Origin: Candidatus Rokuibacteriota bacterium
Lineage (GTDB): Bacteria; Methylomirabilota; Methylomirabilia; Rokubacteriales; CSP1-6
Reading direction: 5' to 3'
Assembly (NCBI GenBank): GCA_003221695.1
Contig: QHSX01000039.1
Span: 157,637-221,636, forward strand
DNA length: 64,000 bases
Part shown: positions 34,361-43,034 of the stretch, one piece after another
Numbering within the stretch: the first letter of the stretch is position 1
How the letters are laid out: each line of letters starts with the position of its first letter
Position numbers and translations under genes: made by a program
The notes under the pieces: model-generated
The model's database searches: none
What the model was told of the DNA's origin: nothing
What the model saw: only the letters and a program-made list of their open reading frames with translations

Positions 34361-37256
34361 GCGATAGCGCGGCCCGGAGGACTTCGGCGGGGTGGAGCGC
34401 GCGGCGCCCCGCGAGATGCGCGATCTGCTGCCGGCACGAGACGCCGGGCGCCACGATCACGGTGTCCGCGGCCGCCGCCTTCACGGCGGGGGCCAGGCGG
34501 CGATTGCCGAGCGCGACGGAGATGTCGTAGTGCTCGCGCTCGAAGCCGAACGAGCCCGCCATCCCGCAGCACCCGGAATCGACCTCTTCCACCCGGAAGC
34601 CCGCCCACCGGAGGGCCGCGACCGTCGGCGCCGTGCCGACGAGCGCCTTCTGGTGGCAGTGCCCATGCAGGAGCGCCGTCCGGCCGCTGCCGCTGAAGCG
34701 GAGCTCGAGACCACGCGCGCGCTCGCGCGCGAGGAACTCCTCGAGCAGGAAGGCATGGCGCGCCACGGTCCGCGCGTCGTCGGTGCCGAGGAGGTCCACC
34801 GACTCGTCGCGCAGCGTGAGGAGGCACGAAGGCTCGAGCCCCACGATCGGCACGCCCCGCCGCGCGTAGGAGGCGAGCCGGCCCACGTTCCACGCCGCGT
34901 GCGCACGCGCCTCGGCGAGCATGCCCTTCGAGATGAGCGGCCGGCCGCAGCACTTCTTGTCCACGAGCACCACACGGTATCCGGCAGCCTCGAGCAACTC
35001 GACCGCGGCCCGGCCGATCTCGGGCGTGTTGTAGGTCACGAACGTGTCGTGGAAGAGCACGACCTCGCCGCGCGGGGCCGCGGCCGGAGGCGCATGGTGC
35101 CGGAACCACTCGGTGAACGTCGCCGCGGCGAGCTTCGGCAGCGGCCGGCGGCGGTCGATCCCGGCGACCCTCTCGAGGAGCCAACGGGTCACGGCGAGGC
35201 CCGACGTCCAGTTGAAGAGGGCCGGCAGGTGCGCACCCAGCCGGTTCAGCCGCTCGATCCGCCCGAAGACGCGGTTCCGCAGCGGGAGCCCGTTCGCCGC
35301 GTAGTAGTGGTGCAGGAACTCGTACTTGAGCTTCGCCATGTCCACGTTCGCCGGGCATTCGGCCTTGCACCCCTTGCACTCGAGGCAGAGGTCCATGACC
35401 TCATGGAGGCGCGTCCCCGTGAACTCCGACGGCGGGAGCCGGCCCGAGAGCACCGCCCGGAGCGCGTTGGCGCGTCCGCGTGTCGAGTGCTCCTCGTCCT
35501 TCGTCGCCATGTACGAGGGACACATGGTGCCCTCGAGCGTCTTGCGGCACACGCCGACGCCGTTACACAGCTCCACGGCGGCGGCGAAGCCGCCCTGGCC
35601 GGAGAAATCGAGGAGCGTGGTCGGCTCCCAGGTCGTGTAACCGACGCCGTAACGGAGGTTCTCGAGGATCCCGGGCGCGTCGACGATGTTGCCCGGGTTC
35701 AACCGGTTCTCGGAGTCGAACGCGCGCTTCAGCTCGCGGAACGCCCCCATGAGCCGCCGCCCGTACATCCGCTCGAGGAACGGACTCCGCGCCCGGCCGT
35801 CGCCGTGCTCGCTCGAGATCGTGCCGCCGAAGTCGAGCACGAGGCCCGTGATCTCGTCGGCGATCGCGCGCACCTGCTCGAGCCCGCGCGGGATCTTGAG
35901 GTCGATCACCGGGCGGATGTGCAGGCACCCGACCGAGCAGTGACCGTAGTAGGCGCCGATGGCGTCGTGCTTGGCGAAGATCTCGCGGAAGCGCGGCACG
36001 AACTCCGCCAGGTGCTCGGGGGCCACCGCGGTGTCCTCGACGAAGGCGATCGGCTTCTTGTCGCCCTTCATCCCGAGCAGGAGCCCGAGCCCCGCCTTGC
36101 GGAGCTTCCAGATCGACTGCTGCTCGGCGGGATCGAAGGCGAGCGTCGCCGCATAGCCGAAGCGCGCGCGCGCGCGCCGCGCCTCGAGGTCGGCGACCTT
36201 GGCGCGGACCTCCGCCTCGCTGTCGCCGGCGTACTCGACGATGAGGATCGCGGCGGGATCGCCCTGGACGAAGCCCATGCGCTGGGCCTGCTCGATGTTG
36301 TCGCGTGCGAGGTCGAGGATCATCTTGTCGGTCAGCTCGACCGCGTACGGGCCCGTCTCGAGGATGGACTGCGAGGACTCCAGCGCCTCCTGGAGGTCGC
36401 GGTAGTGGATGACGTCAAGTGCGGTCGTCTTGGGTCGTCGCATCAGACGCACCTTGGCGTCCACGATCGTCAGGAGCGTGCCCTCCGAACCGACGACCAG
36501 GCGCGCCATGTTGACGCCCCGCGCGGCGCCGTCGCCCGCGACGGACCCCGGCTTGATCCCGACGCCCACGAGCTCGTTCAGGTTGTAACCGGCCACGCGT
36601 CGCCAGTGGTGGGGGTACCGCGCGCGGATCTCGTCGGCGTACGCGTCGCGGATCCGCGCGACCTCGCGGTAGATCCGCCCCTCGAGGCCTCCACGCTGGC
36701 CCCGGCGCGCGAGCTCCTCGGGGGTGACGTCGCCGAAGACGACGCGCGTCCCGTCGGCCAGGAGCGCCGTGACCTCGATGACGTGGTCGACCGTCAGCCC
36801 GTAGACGATCGAGTGCGAGCCGCCCGAGTTATTGCCGAGCATCCCGCCGAGCGTCGCGCGGTTCGAGGTCGAGGTGTCCGGCCCGAACAGCAATCCCATC
36901 GGCCGCACGTGACGATTCAGCTCGTCCTGGACGAGCCCCGGCTCGACCTTCGCCCACTGCCCTTCGGCGTCGACCTCGAGCACCCGGTTCATGTGGCGGG
37001 AGAAGTCGAGGACGAGCGCGCGATTGACGGTCTGGCCGGTGAGCGAGGTCCCGCCGCCGCGCGGGAGGAGCGCCACCTGCTGCCGTCGCGCGACCTCCAC
37101 GGCCGCCTGGACGTCGTCGGCGTCGCGCGGGATCACGACACCGATCGGCTCGACCTGGTACATGGACGCGTCGGTGGAGTAGAGCAGACGGGAGATCCGA
37201 TCGAAGCGAACGTCGCCGGCGACGACCTTGCGAAGTTCGTGCTCGAGGTCGTTCAC
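34350..37256 (-). CDS. FAD-linked oxidase fused to 4Fe-4S / CCG-domain (GlcD-GlcF/GlpC-like, 968 aa)
   Basis: VEPIGVVIPRDADDVQAAVEVARRQQVALLPRGGGTSLTGQTVN FAD-binding; CLECKGCKAECPANVDMAKLKYEFLHHYY Fe-S; CCG-like KCCGRPLISKGML and SGCCGMAGSFGFE. Confidence 0.92.
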   Translation of the reverse strand: MNDLEHELRKVVAGDVRFDRISRLLYSTDASMYQVEPIGVVIPRDADDVQAAVEVARRQQVALLPRGGGTSLTGQTVNRALVLDFSRHMNRVLEVDAEGQWAKVEPGLVQDELNRHVRPMGLLFGPDTSTSNRATLGGMLGNNSGGSHSIVYGLTVDHVIEVTALLADGTRVVFGDVTPEELARRGQRGGLEGRIYREVARIRDAYADEIRARYPHHWRRVAGYNLNELVGVGIKPGSVAGDGAARGVNMARLVVGSEGTLLTIVDAKVRLMRRPKTTALDVIHYRDLQEALESSQSILETGPYAVELTDKMILDLARDNIEQAQRMGFVQGDPAAILIVEYAGDSEAEVRAKVADLEARRARARFGYAATLAFDPAEQQSIWKLRKAGLGLLLGMKGDKKPIAFVEDTAVAPEHLAEFVPRFREIFAKHDAIGAYYGHCSVGCLHIRPVIDLKIPRGLEQVRAIADEITGLVLDFGGTISSEHGDGRARSPFLERMYGRRLMGAFRELKRAFDSENRLNPGNIVDAPGILENLRYGVGYTTWEPTTLLDFSGQGGFAAAVELCNGVGVCRKTLEGTMCPSYMATKDEEHSTRGRANALRAVLSGRLPPSEFTGTRLHEVMDLCLECKGCKAECPANVDMAKLKYEFLHHYYAANGLPLRNRVFGRIERLNRLGAHLPALFNWTSGLAVTRWLLERVAGIDRRRPLPKLAAATFTEWFRHHAPPAAAPRGEVVLFHDTFVTYNTPEIGRAAVELLEAAGYRVVLVDKKCCGRPLISKGMLAEARAHAAWNVGRLASYARRGVPIVGLEPSCLLTLRDESVDLLGTDDARTVARHAFLLEEFLARERARGLELRFSGSGRTALLHGHCHQKALVGTAPTVAALRWAGFRVEEVDSGCCGMAGSFGFEREHYDISVALGNRRLAPAVKAAAADTVIVAPGVSCRQQIAHLAGRRALHPAEVLRAALSPPS

Positions 37257-37274
37257 GCGAGCTATTATACGCTC

Positions 37275-37763
37275 GTGGTTGTGCGCACCCTCCCGGTCCT
37301 CCTGCTCCTCGTGTGCGTCGTCGCGCCGCTCGCCGCCGCGCCCGCGGCGCCGGGCTTCACCGTGCGCCTCCTCGGCAGCCAGCGCTCGCTCGACTCCCGC
37401 GACCTGATCGGCAAGAAGGTCCTGGTGCTCCGCTTCCAGGCGTCGTGGTGCAAGCCGTGCGTGAGAGAGTCACCGGCGCTGGCGCGCGTCGCGGAGCGCT
37501 ACCGGACGCGCGGCGTCGAGGTCCTGGCGATCCACGTCCAGGACACCGTCGTGGACGCGCAGCGCTTCGTGCTCGAGCACAAGGTCGCCTACCCCGTCGC
37601 GCTCGACCCGCGGCTCACGATCGCGAACCACTTCGGCTTCAAGGGAACGCCCTACACCGTCGTCGTCGACCGCCGCGGCGAGATGGTCGCGCAGATCCAC
37701 GGCGAGTCCGTCGTGCGACGCCTGCCGCGCCTCCTCGACGGCCTCCTGGGGAAGGCCCCCTAG
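37275..37763 (+). CDS. TlpA/ResA-like secreted thioredoxin-fold protein
   Basis: LGSQRSLDSRDLIGKKVLVLRFQASWCKPCVRESPALARVAERYRTRGVEVLAIHV...GFKGTPYTVVVDRRG; WCKPC active site. GTG start at 37275 or 37281. Confidence 0.88.
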   Translation: MVVRTLPVLLLLVCVVAPLAAAPAAPGFTVRLLGSQRSLDSRDLIGKKVLVLRFQASWCKPCVRESPALARVAERYRTRGVEVLAIHVQDTVVDAQRFVLEHKVAYPVALDPRLTIANHFGFKGTPYTVVVDRRGEMVAQIHGESVVRRLPRLLDGLLGKAP

Positions 37764-37770
37764 CTCGGAG

Positions 37771-38763
37771 TTAGCCCGCCGACGGTAGGGGGCGCTCTGT
37801 CTCGTAGATCGCGAGGGCCGCGGCGCCGCGCATGCTCGTCCGCTTGTCGCCGGGCACGATCGTCACCCGCGTTTGCGCGAGAGCCGCGCGAAACGCGTAC
37901 TCGGCGGCCCGCTCGAGAATCTGCGCCTCGAGCGGCACGAGCGACTCGGCGACGCCGCCGGTCAGCACGATGACCTCCGGGTTCAGACCGTTCACGATCG
38001 TGCCGAGCATCGCGCCGAGGGCGCGGCACGCCTCGTCGACGACCGCGGACGCCACGGCGTCGCCCTCCCGCGCCGCCCGAAAGACGAGCGGCGCCGTGAT
38101 CGCGCGCGGGTCGCCGCCCGCCGCGGCGAGGAGCGGCGCGTCCGGCAGCCCGGCGACGCGCGCCCGCGCCGCCTCGGCGACCCCACGCCCGCTCGCGTAG
38201 AGGGCGAGGCAGCCGCGGCCGCCGCACCAGCACGGCGGGCCGTCGAACTTCACGGGCGTGTGGCCCAGCTCGCCGCCGAACCCCGCCGCGCCGCGCACGA
38301 GCCGGCCGTCGAGCACGATTCCGGCGCCGAAGCCGGTGCCGGGCGCCAGCACGACGAGCGAGCGGGCGCCCCGGCCCGCGCCGAACATCCACTCGCCGAG
38401 CGCGAGCGCGTTGACGTCGTTGTCCACGAAGGCCGGCCGGCGGAAACGCTCCGCGAGCTCGGCGGCGAGCGGGTGGCCGGCGAGCTCGGGCACGTGAGGC
38501 ACGTGCTCGCCGACCCGTCCGAGGGTCGCGTCGACGGGCCCGGGCACGCCGACCCCGATGGCCGCGACCGCGTGCCCGCTCCGCTCCGCGTGCCCGAGGA
38601 CGGAGGCGAGCAGCTCGATGATCGTCGTGAGCGCGTGGCCCTCGCCGTCACGGTGGGTCAGCACGCGCTGCTCGACGAGCACCTCACCCTCACGCGTGAC
38701 CGCGCCCGCGGCCGTCGTCGTGCCGCCGACGTCCACGCCGAGCAGGAGCGCGTCCCGCGTCAT
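37771..38763 (-). CDS. ROK family sugar kinase/regulator
   Basis: LLGVDVGGTTTAAGAVTREGEVL; ELGHTPVKFDGPPCWCGGRGCLALYASG zinc-binding ROK signature. Confidence 0.93.
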   Translation of the reverse strand: MTRDALLLGVDVGGTTTAAGAVTREGEVLVEQRVLTHRDGEGHALTTIIELLASVLGHAERSGHAVAAIGVGVPGPVDATLGRVGEHVPHVPELAGHPLAAELAERFRRPAFVDNDVNALALGEWMFGAGRGARSLVVLAPGTGFGAGIVLDGRLVRGAAGFGGELGHTPVKFDGPPCWCGGRGCLALYASGRGVAEAARARVAGLPDAPLLAAAGGDPRAITAPLVFRAAREGDAVASAVVDEACRALGAMLGTIVNGLNPEVIVLTGGVAESLVPLEAQILERAAEYAFRAALAQTRVTIVPGDKRTSMRGAAALAIYETERPLPSAG

Positions 38764-38769
38764 CGCCGG

Positions 38770-39513
38770 TCAGAGACGACCGAAGTCGCAGAGCGTGATG
38801 CCGAGCGCCATGGCGGCGGAACGCGCCGCCGCCGTGCCGACGCCGACGAGCTCGGTCTCGCGCTGGCGCGCGTATCGGCTGAACGCGAGCGCCTCGTCGA
38901 ACACGCCGGGGTGCGCCATGAACTCCGAGGCGCCCGGTGGAAGGTCGCGCAGCCGCGCCAGGGTCGTCGCGAGGGTCCAGTAGGCGCCGGGGCCCGATTC
39001 ACCGAAGAAGTGGTCGGGCGTCCGCAGGCCGGCCGCGCGCGCACGGGCCCGCGCGCCTCCGTTCTGGCTCCGCACCGGGACGCCGAGGCGTTTCGCCGCG
39101 GCGAGCACGACACCCGTCACCGGCTCGTGGAGGCCCACGTGGTGGTGCGTGTCGAGGTGCGTCGGTCCGCGTCTCACGAGCGTCAGGAACTTATCGATCT
39201 GCGCCCCCACCTCACGCTCGACGTCTTTCACCGCGGCGCGCTGCGCCGCGCGGCGCGCGTCACGGACGAAGCGTCCCGACGCGTCCACCAGGGACCGCGC
39301 GTTCGTGAGCGGACGGCCGAGCGTCAGGTTGACGTGGAGCCCCATTCCGAGGCCCGCGTCGCGTGCCGCGGCGAGCGCGCCGCGGTCAACGTCCGCCGTC
39401 ACGAGCACGGTCGTGCTCGTGACGATCCCGTGGCGGTGCGCGGTGAGGATGCCGGCGGAGACGCCCCGCGTGAGGCCGAAGTCGTCGGCGTTCACGATCA
39501 GACGCCGCGTCAT
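38770..39513 (-). CDS. ChbG/HpnK (YdjC) family carbohydrate deacetylase
   Basis: LIVNADDFGLTRGVSAGILTAHRHGIVTSTTVLV...THLDTHHHVGLHEPV. Confidence 0.92.
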   Translation of the reverse strand: MTRRLIVNADDFGLTRGVSAGILTAHRHGIVTSTTVLVTADVDRGALAAARDAGLGMGLHVNLTLGRPLTNARSLVDASGRFVRDARRAAQRAAVKDVEREVGAQIDKFLTLVRRGPTHLDTHHHVGLHEPVTGVVLAAAKRLGVPVRSQNGGARARARAAGLRTPDHFFGESGPGAYWTLATTLARLRDLPPGASEFMAHPGVFDEALAFSRYARQRETELVGVGTAAARSAAMALGITLCDFGRL

Positions 39514-40223
39514 CGGTCTCGTGAGACCCCACGCGCGCCCTGGATCACGAACCGCTCGACCGTCGCCGGCACGCCCGTCCCCAGAGTCGCCTCGGGGTCG
39601 AGGGCACGGATGTGGTCGAGCCGCTCGTAGGCGATCCGCGGGAACTCCTGCGTCTCGCTCGCGACGATGGACGGCGTGAGGCCAGCCGCCTCGAGCTTGG
39701 CGAACGCCGGCTTCTTGCCGAGGAAGGCGAAGATCGTGAAGACGAGCCGGCCGCCGGCCACGAGGTGGCCCGGCGCGCCGTGGATCACGCGGTCGAGGAT
39801 CTCCCAGCCGTCCACCCCGCCGTTGTCGGCGGCGGCCACGGGATCGTTCCGCGCGCGGCCGGGCGGCGTGGGCATCTGCGGCGGGTTCGTGCAGATCAGA
39901 TCGAATCGCTCGCCCTCGACGGGCGCGTAGCAGTCGCCGAGCCGCGCGTCCACGTCCACCCCGTTCACCTGGGCATTCGCGCGGATCAGCGCGACGGCCT
40001 CGGGGACGATGTCGGTGGCCACCACCCGGGCGCCGCCCTTGGCCAGGAGGACCGCCGCGAGACCGAGCCCGCTCCCGATCTCGAGCACGCGCTCGCCTGG
40101 GCGAGCGGCGAGGTGTCGGCAGAAGAACAACGAGCCCGCCTTCGGCGGCTGGACCCCATCCGCGACCCGGAACACGGCGCCGCGCCAGGCGAAGAGGAGC
40201 AGCCCCGCGTCGTTACCGGCCAA
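39510..40223 (-). CDS. HemK-like class I SAM-dependent methyltransferase
   Basis: ERVLEIGSGLGLAAVLLAKGGARVVATDI...FDLICTNPPQMPTPPGRAR (NPP motif). Confidence 0.9.
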   Translation of the reverse strand: MAGNDAGLLLFAWRGAVFRVADGVQPPKAGSLFFCRHLAARPGERVLEIGSGLGLAAVLLAKGGARVVATDIVPEAVALIRANAQVNGVDVDARLGDCYAPVEGERFDLICTNPPQMPTPPGRARNDPVAAADNGGVDGWEILDRVIHGAPGHLVAGGRLVFTIFAFLGKKPAFAKLEAAGLTPSIVASETQEFPRIAYERLDHIRALDPEATLGTGVPATVERFVIQGARGVSRDR

Positions 40224-40524
40224 GAACCTTCCGGAAGTAGAGGCGGAGGGCTTCCTTGAGCTGGGCGCGCGCGCCGGCGGAGGTCTTCGCGTCCTCGAGC
40301 TGCTCGAGGTCGAGCTGGAGTGGAACGCCTTCCTTCTTCACCCCGTCGAGCTCCGCCGTCAGTCCGCACCGCTCGTCGGATTCGGTGAAGACGAGCTTCG
40401 CCCGCTTGAACGTGCCGTCCTCCTGGGCGATCTGCCCGACGGTCTCGACGATGACACGCTTGATCTCCTCGGCCTCCGCCGCCGGCACCGTGGAGAACGC
40501 CGCGGTCAGATTAACTTCCGCCAT
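40213..40524 (-). CDS. Conserved-looking hypothetical protein (103 aa), overlapping the AhpD-like selenoprotein gene
   Basis: MAEVNLTAAFSTVPAAEAEEIKRVIVETVGQIAQEDGTFKRAKLVFTESDERCGLTAELDGVKKEGVPLQLDLEQLEDAKTS...; start lies 14 nt inside the upstream gene. Confidence 0.6.
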   Translation of the reverse strand: MAEVNLTAAFSTVPAAEAEEIKRVIVETVGQIAQEDGTFKRAKLVFTESDERCGLTAELDGVKKEGVPLQLDLEQLEDAKTSAGARAQLKEALRLYFRKVLGR

Positions 40525-40771
40525 CGGTCCACACCTTCAGGATGTCCGCATGCGTCTTCGCCGCGTTCGCGCGAATGGCGAAGCTGATCGCCTCCCGCAG
40601 CTCGTCCTCGCTGGCCCCCGATGCCCTGGCACCTGCCAGGTCGCGCTTCGCTCAGTGGGTGTTTCCCACCGCGAGGTTCGCCGCGAGGTAGCACAGAAAC
40701 GCCGTCTTGGGGTCGAGCGCCCCCTTCTTGTATTTCCAGCTCGCGATCACCTTTTCCTCGAGCGTCGCCAT
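40511..40771 (-). CDS. Putative selenoprotein: short AhpD/carboxymuconolactone-decarboxylase-like protein with in-frame TGA (plus-strand TCA at 40652-40654)
   Basis: MATLEEKVIASWKYKKGALDPKTAFLCYLAANLAVGNTH[TGA]AKRDLAGARASGASEDELREAISFAIRANAAKTHADILKVWTDGGS; one frame from ATG 40771 to TAA 40511; TGA at the catalytic-Cys position of the C-x7-A-x3-G-A-S-x-x-E-L pattern; hairpin follows. Confidence 0.82.
40625..40640 (-). promoter_or_regulatory. Putative bacterial SECIS hairpin of the AhpD-like gene
   Basis: On minus strand CCTGGC-AGGT-GCCAGG, loop starts 17 nt after TGA. Confidence 0.75.
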
Positions 40772-40797
40772 CGTCGTCCCCTCCTCCCGCGTGGGCG

Positions 40798-42519
40798 CTA
40801 GTGCCCGGCGGCCGCCGCCGGCCGCAGGTGGTCGAGTCCCGCCTCGAGCCCCTTCTTCCCGACCCGGATCCCGACGGGCTTCGCGAAGTTCAGCGTCGCG
40901 TAGGTCTCCTCTCGCGGAACGACCGTGTGCCCGAACCGTCGGAGCCCCTCGAGCGCCTTGTCGCCGACGCGCGCGTCCACGAGCAGCTCGTCCCCTTCGG
41001 TGTGCAGGCGCGGAGCCTCGATCGCCGCCTGGAGCGAGCCGCGCGCGTCCACGAGGGTCGCGATCACCTGTGGGATCGCCGAGACGATCCGACGACCGCC
41101 GGGCGCGCCGAGCGTGAGGCACGGCTCGCCCCTCAGGAAGGCGAGCAGAGGCACCATGTTGACGAGCGCGCGCTTGCCGGGCCCGATCGAGTTCGGCTTG
41201 CCGGGCTCGGGGTCGAACCAGATCATGCCGTTGTTGAGCAGGATCCCGGTGCCCCTGACGACCACCCGCGAACCGAAGAGCGACACGGCCGTGTGAGTCA
41301 GCGAGACCATGTTGCGTGCCTTGTCGACGACGCCGATGTGCGTCGTGCACTCGTCGCGCCCTCCGCGGCCGCGTGCCCGTGAGGCGGGGGCGCGGGGGGC
41401 CGCCGGGCGAGTGTCGTTCCGAGCGGAGGCGGCCCCCCGCGTCCCCGCCCCGGTGCGTCCGGGACGGCGGAGGTCGGCGGCGATGGCCTGCGCGTACGGC
41501 TTCGACGCCAATTGGTCCCACGGTGCTTTGACGATGGCCGAATCGCCCAGGTGAAGGAACCGGTCGCGAAAGGCCCGTCGGATCGCTTCGGCGCGGAAGT
41601 GCAGACCGGCGGTCGTCTGCCAGCCGACGTCATGGGGCGCGAAGTGGTCGAGGATGTTGAGGATCTCGAGCGCGGTGATCCCGCCCGTCGCGCCCGGGGC
41701 CAGGGCGAGATCGAGGCCGCGGTAGCGACCCGTGAGCGGCGGGCTCACGCGCACCTCGTACGCGGCGAGGTCGCCTTTCGTCAGCAGACCGTCGCCCGCG
41801 GCCATCTCGTCGTGGATCGCCTGGGCGAGGGCGCCTCGGTAGAAGGCGTCCGGCCCCTCACGCGCGATCAGGGCGAGGCTCCGCGCCAAGTCCGGGTATG
41901 CCACGCGCTCGCCCGGCTCGAGCGAGGGCGGGCGGTGGATCGCGCGGCCGTTCCGCAAATAGACGCGTGCCGCCTCGGGGAAGGCGCCCAGCTCCTCGAT
42001 GTAGCGCGCGGTCGTCAGCGCCTGATACCAATCGGGGACGAAGCCGTCGCGCGCCAGCGCGATCGCCGGCGTCAGCACGTCGGCGAGCTCCATCGTCCCG
42101 TACCGCTCGAGCGCCAGGGCGAGCCCGGCGACCGACCCGGGCACGGCCACCGACCGATGGCCATACTCGTTCGCTGCGTTCTCGACGCGCGGCCACGCGA
42201 AGAGGCCCTCCGACACCCCACCGATCAGCCGGAACATGGTTGCGTCCGCGCGCGCCGGGGCCTGGCCGTTGAAGTCGATCGCCACGGTCTCGCCGCGCGT
42301 CGCGAGATGCACGAGCATCGTGCCAGAGCCGGCGAGCGTGGACATGAAGGGCTCGACGACGGTCATCGCGAACGCGGTCGCCACGGCCGCGTCCACGGCG
42401 TTGCCGCCCTCCTCGAGGATCGCGGCGCCCACGCGGGCGCCGAGCGGATGCTCGGCGACCACCAGGCCCCGCGAGGCCAGCGGTGTCTGCTTCGTCACGA
42501 CCAGCTGGGACTGGATCAT
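40798..42519 (-). CDS. Gamma-glutamyltransferase family protein
   Basis: MIQSQLVVTKQTPLASRGLVVAEHPLGARVGAAILEEGGNAVDAAVATAFAMTVVEP...CTTHIGVVDKARNMVSLTHT...LTLGAPGGRRIVSAIPQVI. Confidence 0.92.
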   Translation of the reverse strand: MIQSQLVVTKQTPLASRGLVVAEHPLGARVGAAILEEGGNAVDAAVATAFAMTVVEPFMSTLAGSGTMLVHLATRGETVAIDFNGQAPARADATMFRLIGGVSEGLFAWPRVENAANEYGHRSVAVPGSVAGLALALERYGTMELADVLTPAIALARDGFVPDWYQALTTARYIEELGAFPEAARVYLRNGRAIHRPPSLEPGERVAYPDLARSLALIAREGPDAFYRGALAQAIHDEMAAGDGLLTKGDLAAYEVRVSPPLTGRYRGLDLALAPGATGGITALEILNILDHFAPHDVGWQTTAGLHFRAEAIRRAFRDRFLHLGDSAIVKAPWDQLASKPYAQAIAADLRRPGRTGAGTRGAASARNDTRPAAPRAPASRARGRGGRDECTTHIGVVDKARNMVSLTHTAVSLFGSRVVVRGTGILLNNGMIWFDPEPGKPNSIGPGKRALVNMVPLLAFLRGEPCLTLGAPGGRRIVSAIPQVIATLVDARGSLQAAIEAPRLHTEGDELLVDARVGDKALEGLRRFGHTVVPREETYATLNFAKPVGIRVGKKGLEAGLDHLRPAAAAGH

Positions 42520-42536
42520 CGCGCGCCCGGGCTCCG

Positions 42537-43034
42537 TCAGAGGCGTTCGAGGTACTGCGTGATGTCGACGACGCGGGGCCCGCTGAAGTAGAGCCGCCAG
42601 CCGAGGGGATAGACCCACGCCTCGGTCACCTGGCCCTCCTTGATCAGCGGCCAGTAGGCCCGCGCGAGCTTCTCGATCTCGGCGGGATCGGTCGCCGCGC
42701 CCACCGGCAGCCCCAGCAGGAGCTGGACCTGCTCCTTCGACATGCCCACCGCCACCTGACGGAGAAAGGTGAAGTTCGACACTTCGGGCGAGTTCGAAAT
42801 CTCCGGATGCGCGCTGAGATACGTCGAGATCCGCCGTTCCATCTGGCTGTCCCACTGGTATCGCTCGTCGAAGGTCGGCTCCCGGCCCGTCCGCAATATG
42901 ACGCCGGCCGTCCAGATCTCGAGCGCCGTGGGACCCTGGAGCGTCCGCTGCTCTCCCGCGGTCGACCGACACGCGGCGAGCGCGAACAGGAGAAGGACGA
43001 GCGAGAGGGCCCGGACTCCCACCCTTGGAATCAT
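42537..43034 (-). CDS. Putative lipoprotein
   Basis: MIPRVGVRALSLVLLLFALAACRSTAGE lipobox; VGMSKEQVQLLLGLP (BamE/SmpA-like local pattern). Confidence 0.65.
   Translation of the reverse strand: MIPRVGVRALSLVLLLFALAACRSTAGEQRTLQGPTALEIWTAGVILRTGREPTFDERYQWDSQMERRISTYLSAHPEISNSPEVSNFTFLRQVAVGMSKEQVQLLLGLPVGAATDPAEIEKLARAYWPLIKEGQVTEAWVYPLGWRLYFSGPRVVDITQYLERL

Noticed and set aside
34392-37763. 1123-aa plus-strand ORF (and similar giants at 8890-12066 minus, 43025-46264 plus, 60888-63674 minus, 37873-39630 plus)
   Set aside because: Antisense or out-of-frame shadows of recognisable genes (FAD/Fe-S oxidase, aminotransferase/dehydrogenase/hydrolase, helicase, TrpB, ROK/ChbG); translations are Arg/Ala/Gly-rich with no domain. 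Only the 3' tail of 34392-37763 (37275 onwards) is a real gene.
37275-37763. TlpA-like protein as a fourth selenoprotein
   Set aside because: It has an intact WCKPC with no in-frame TGA.
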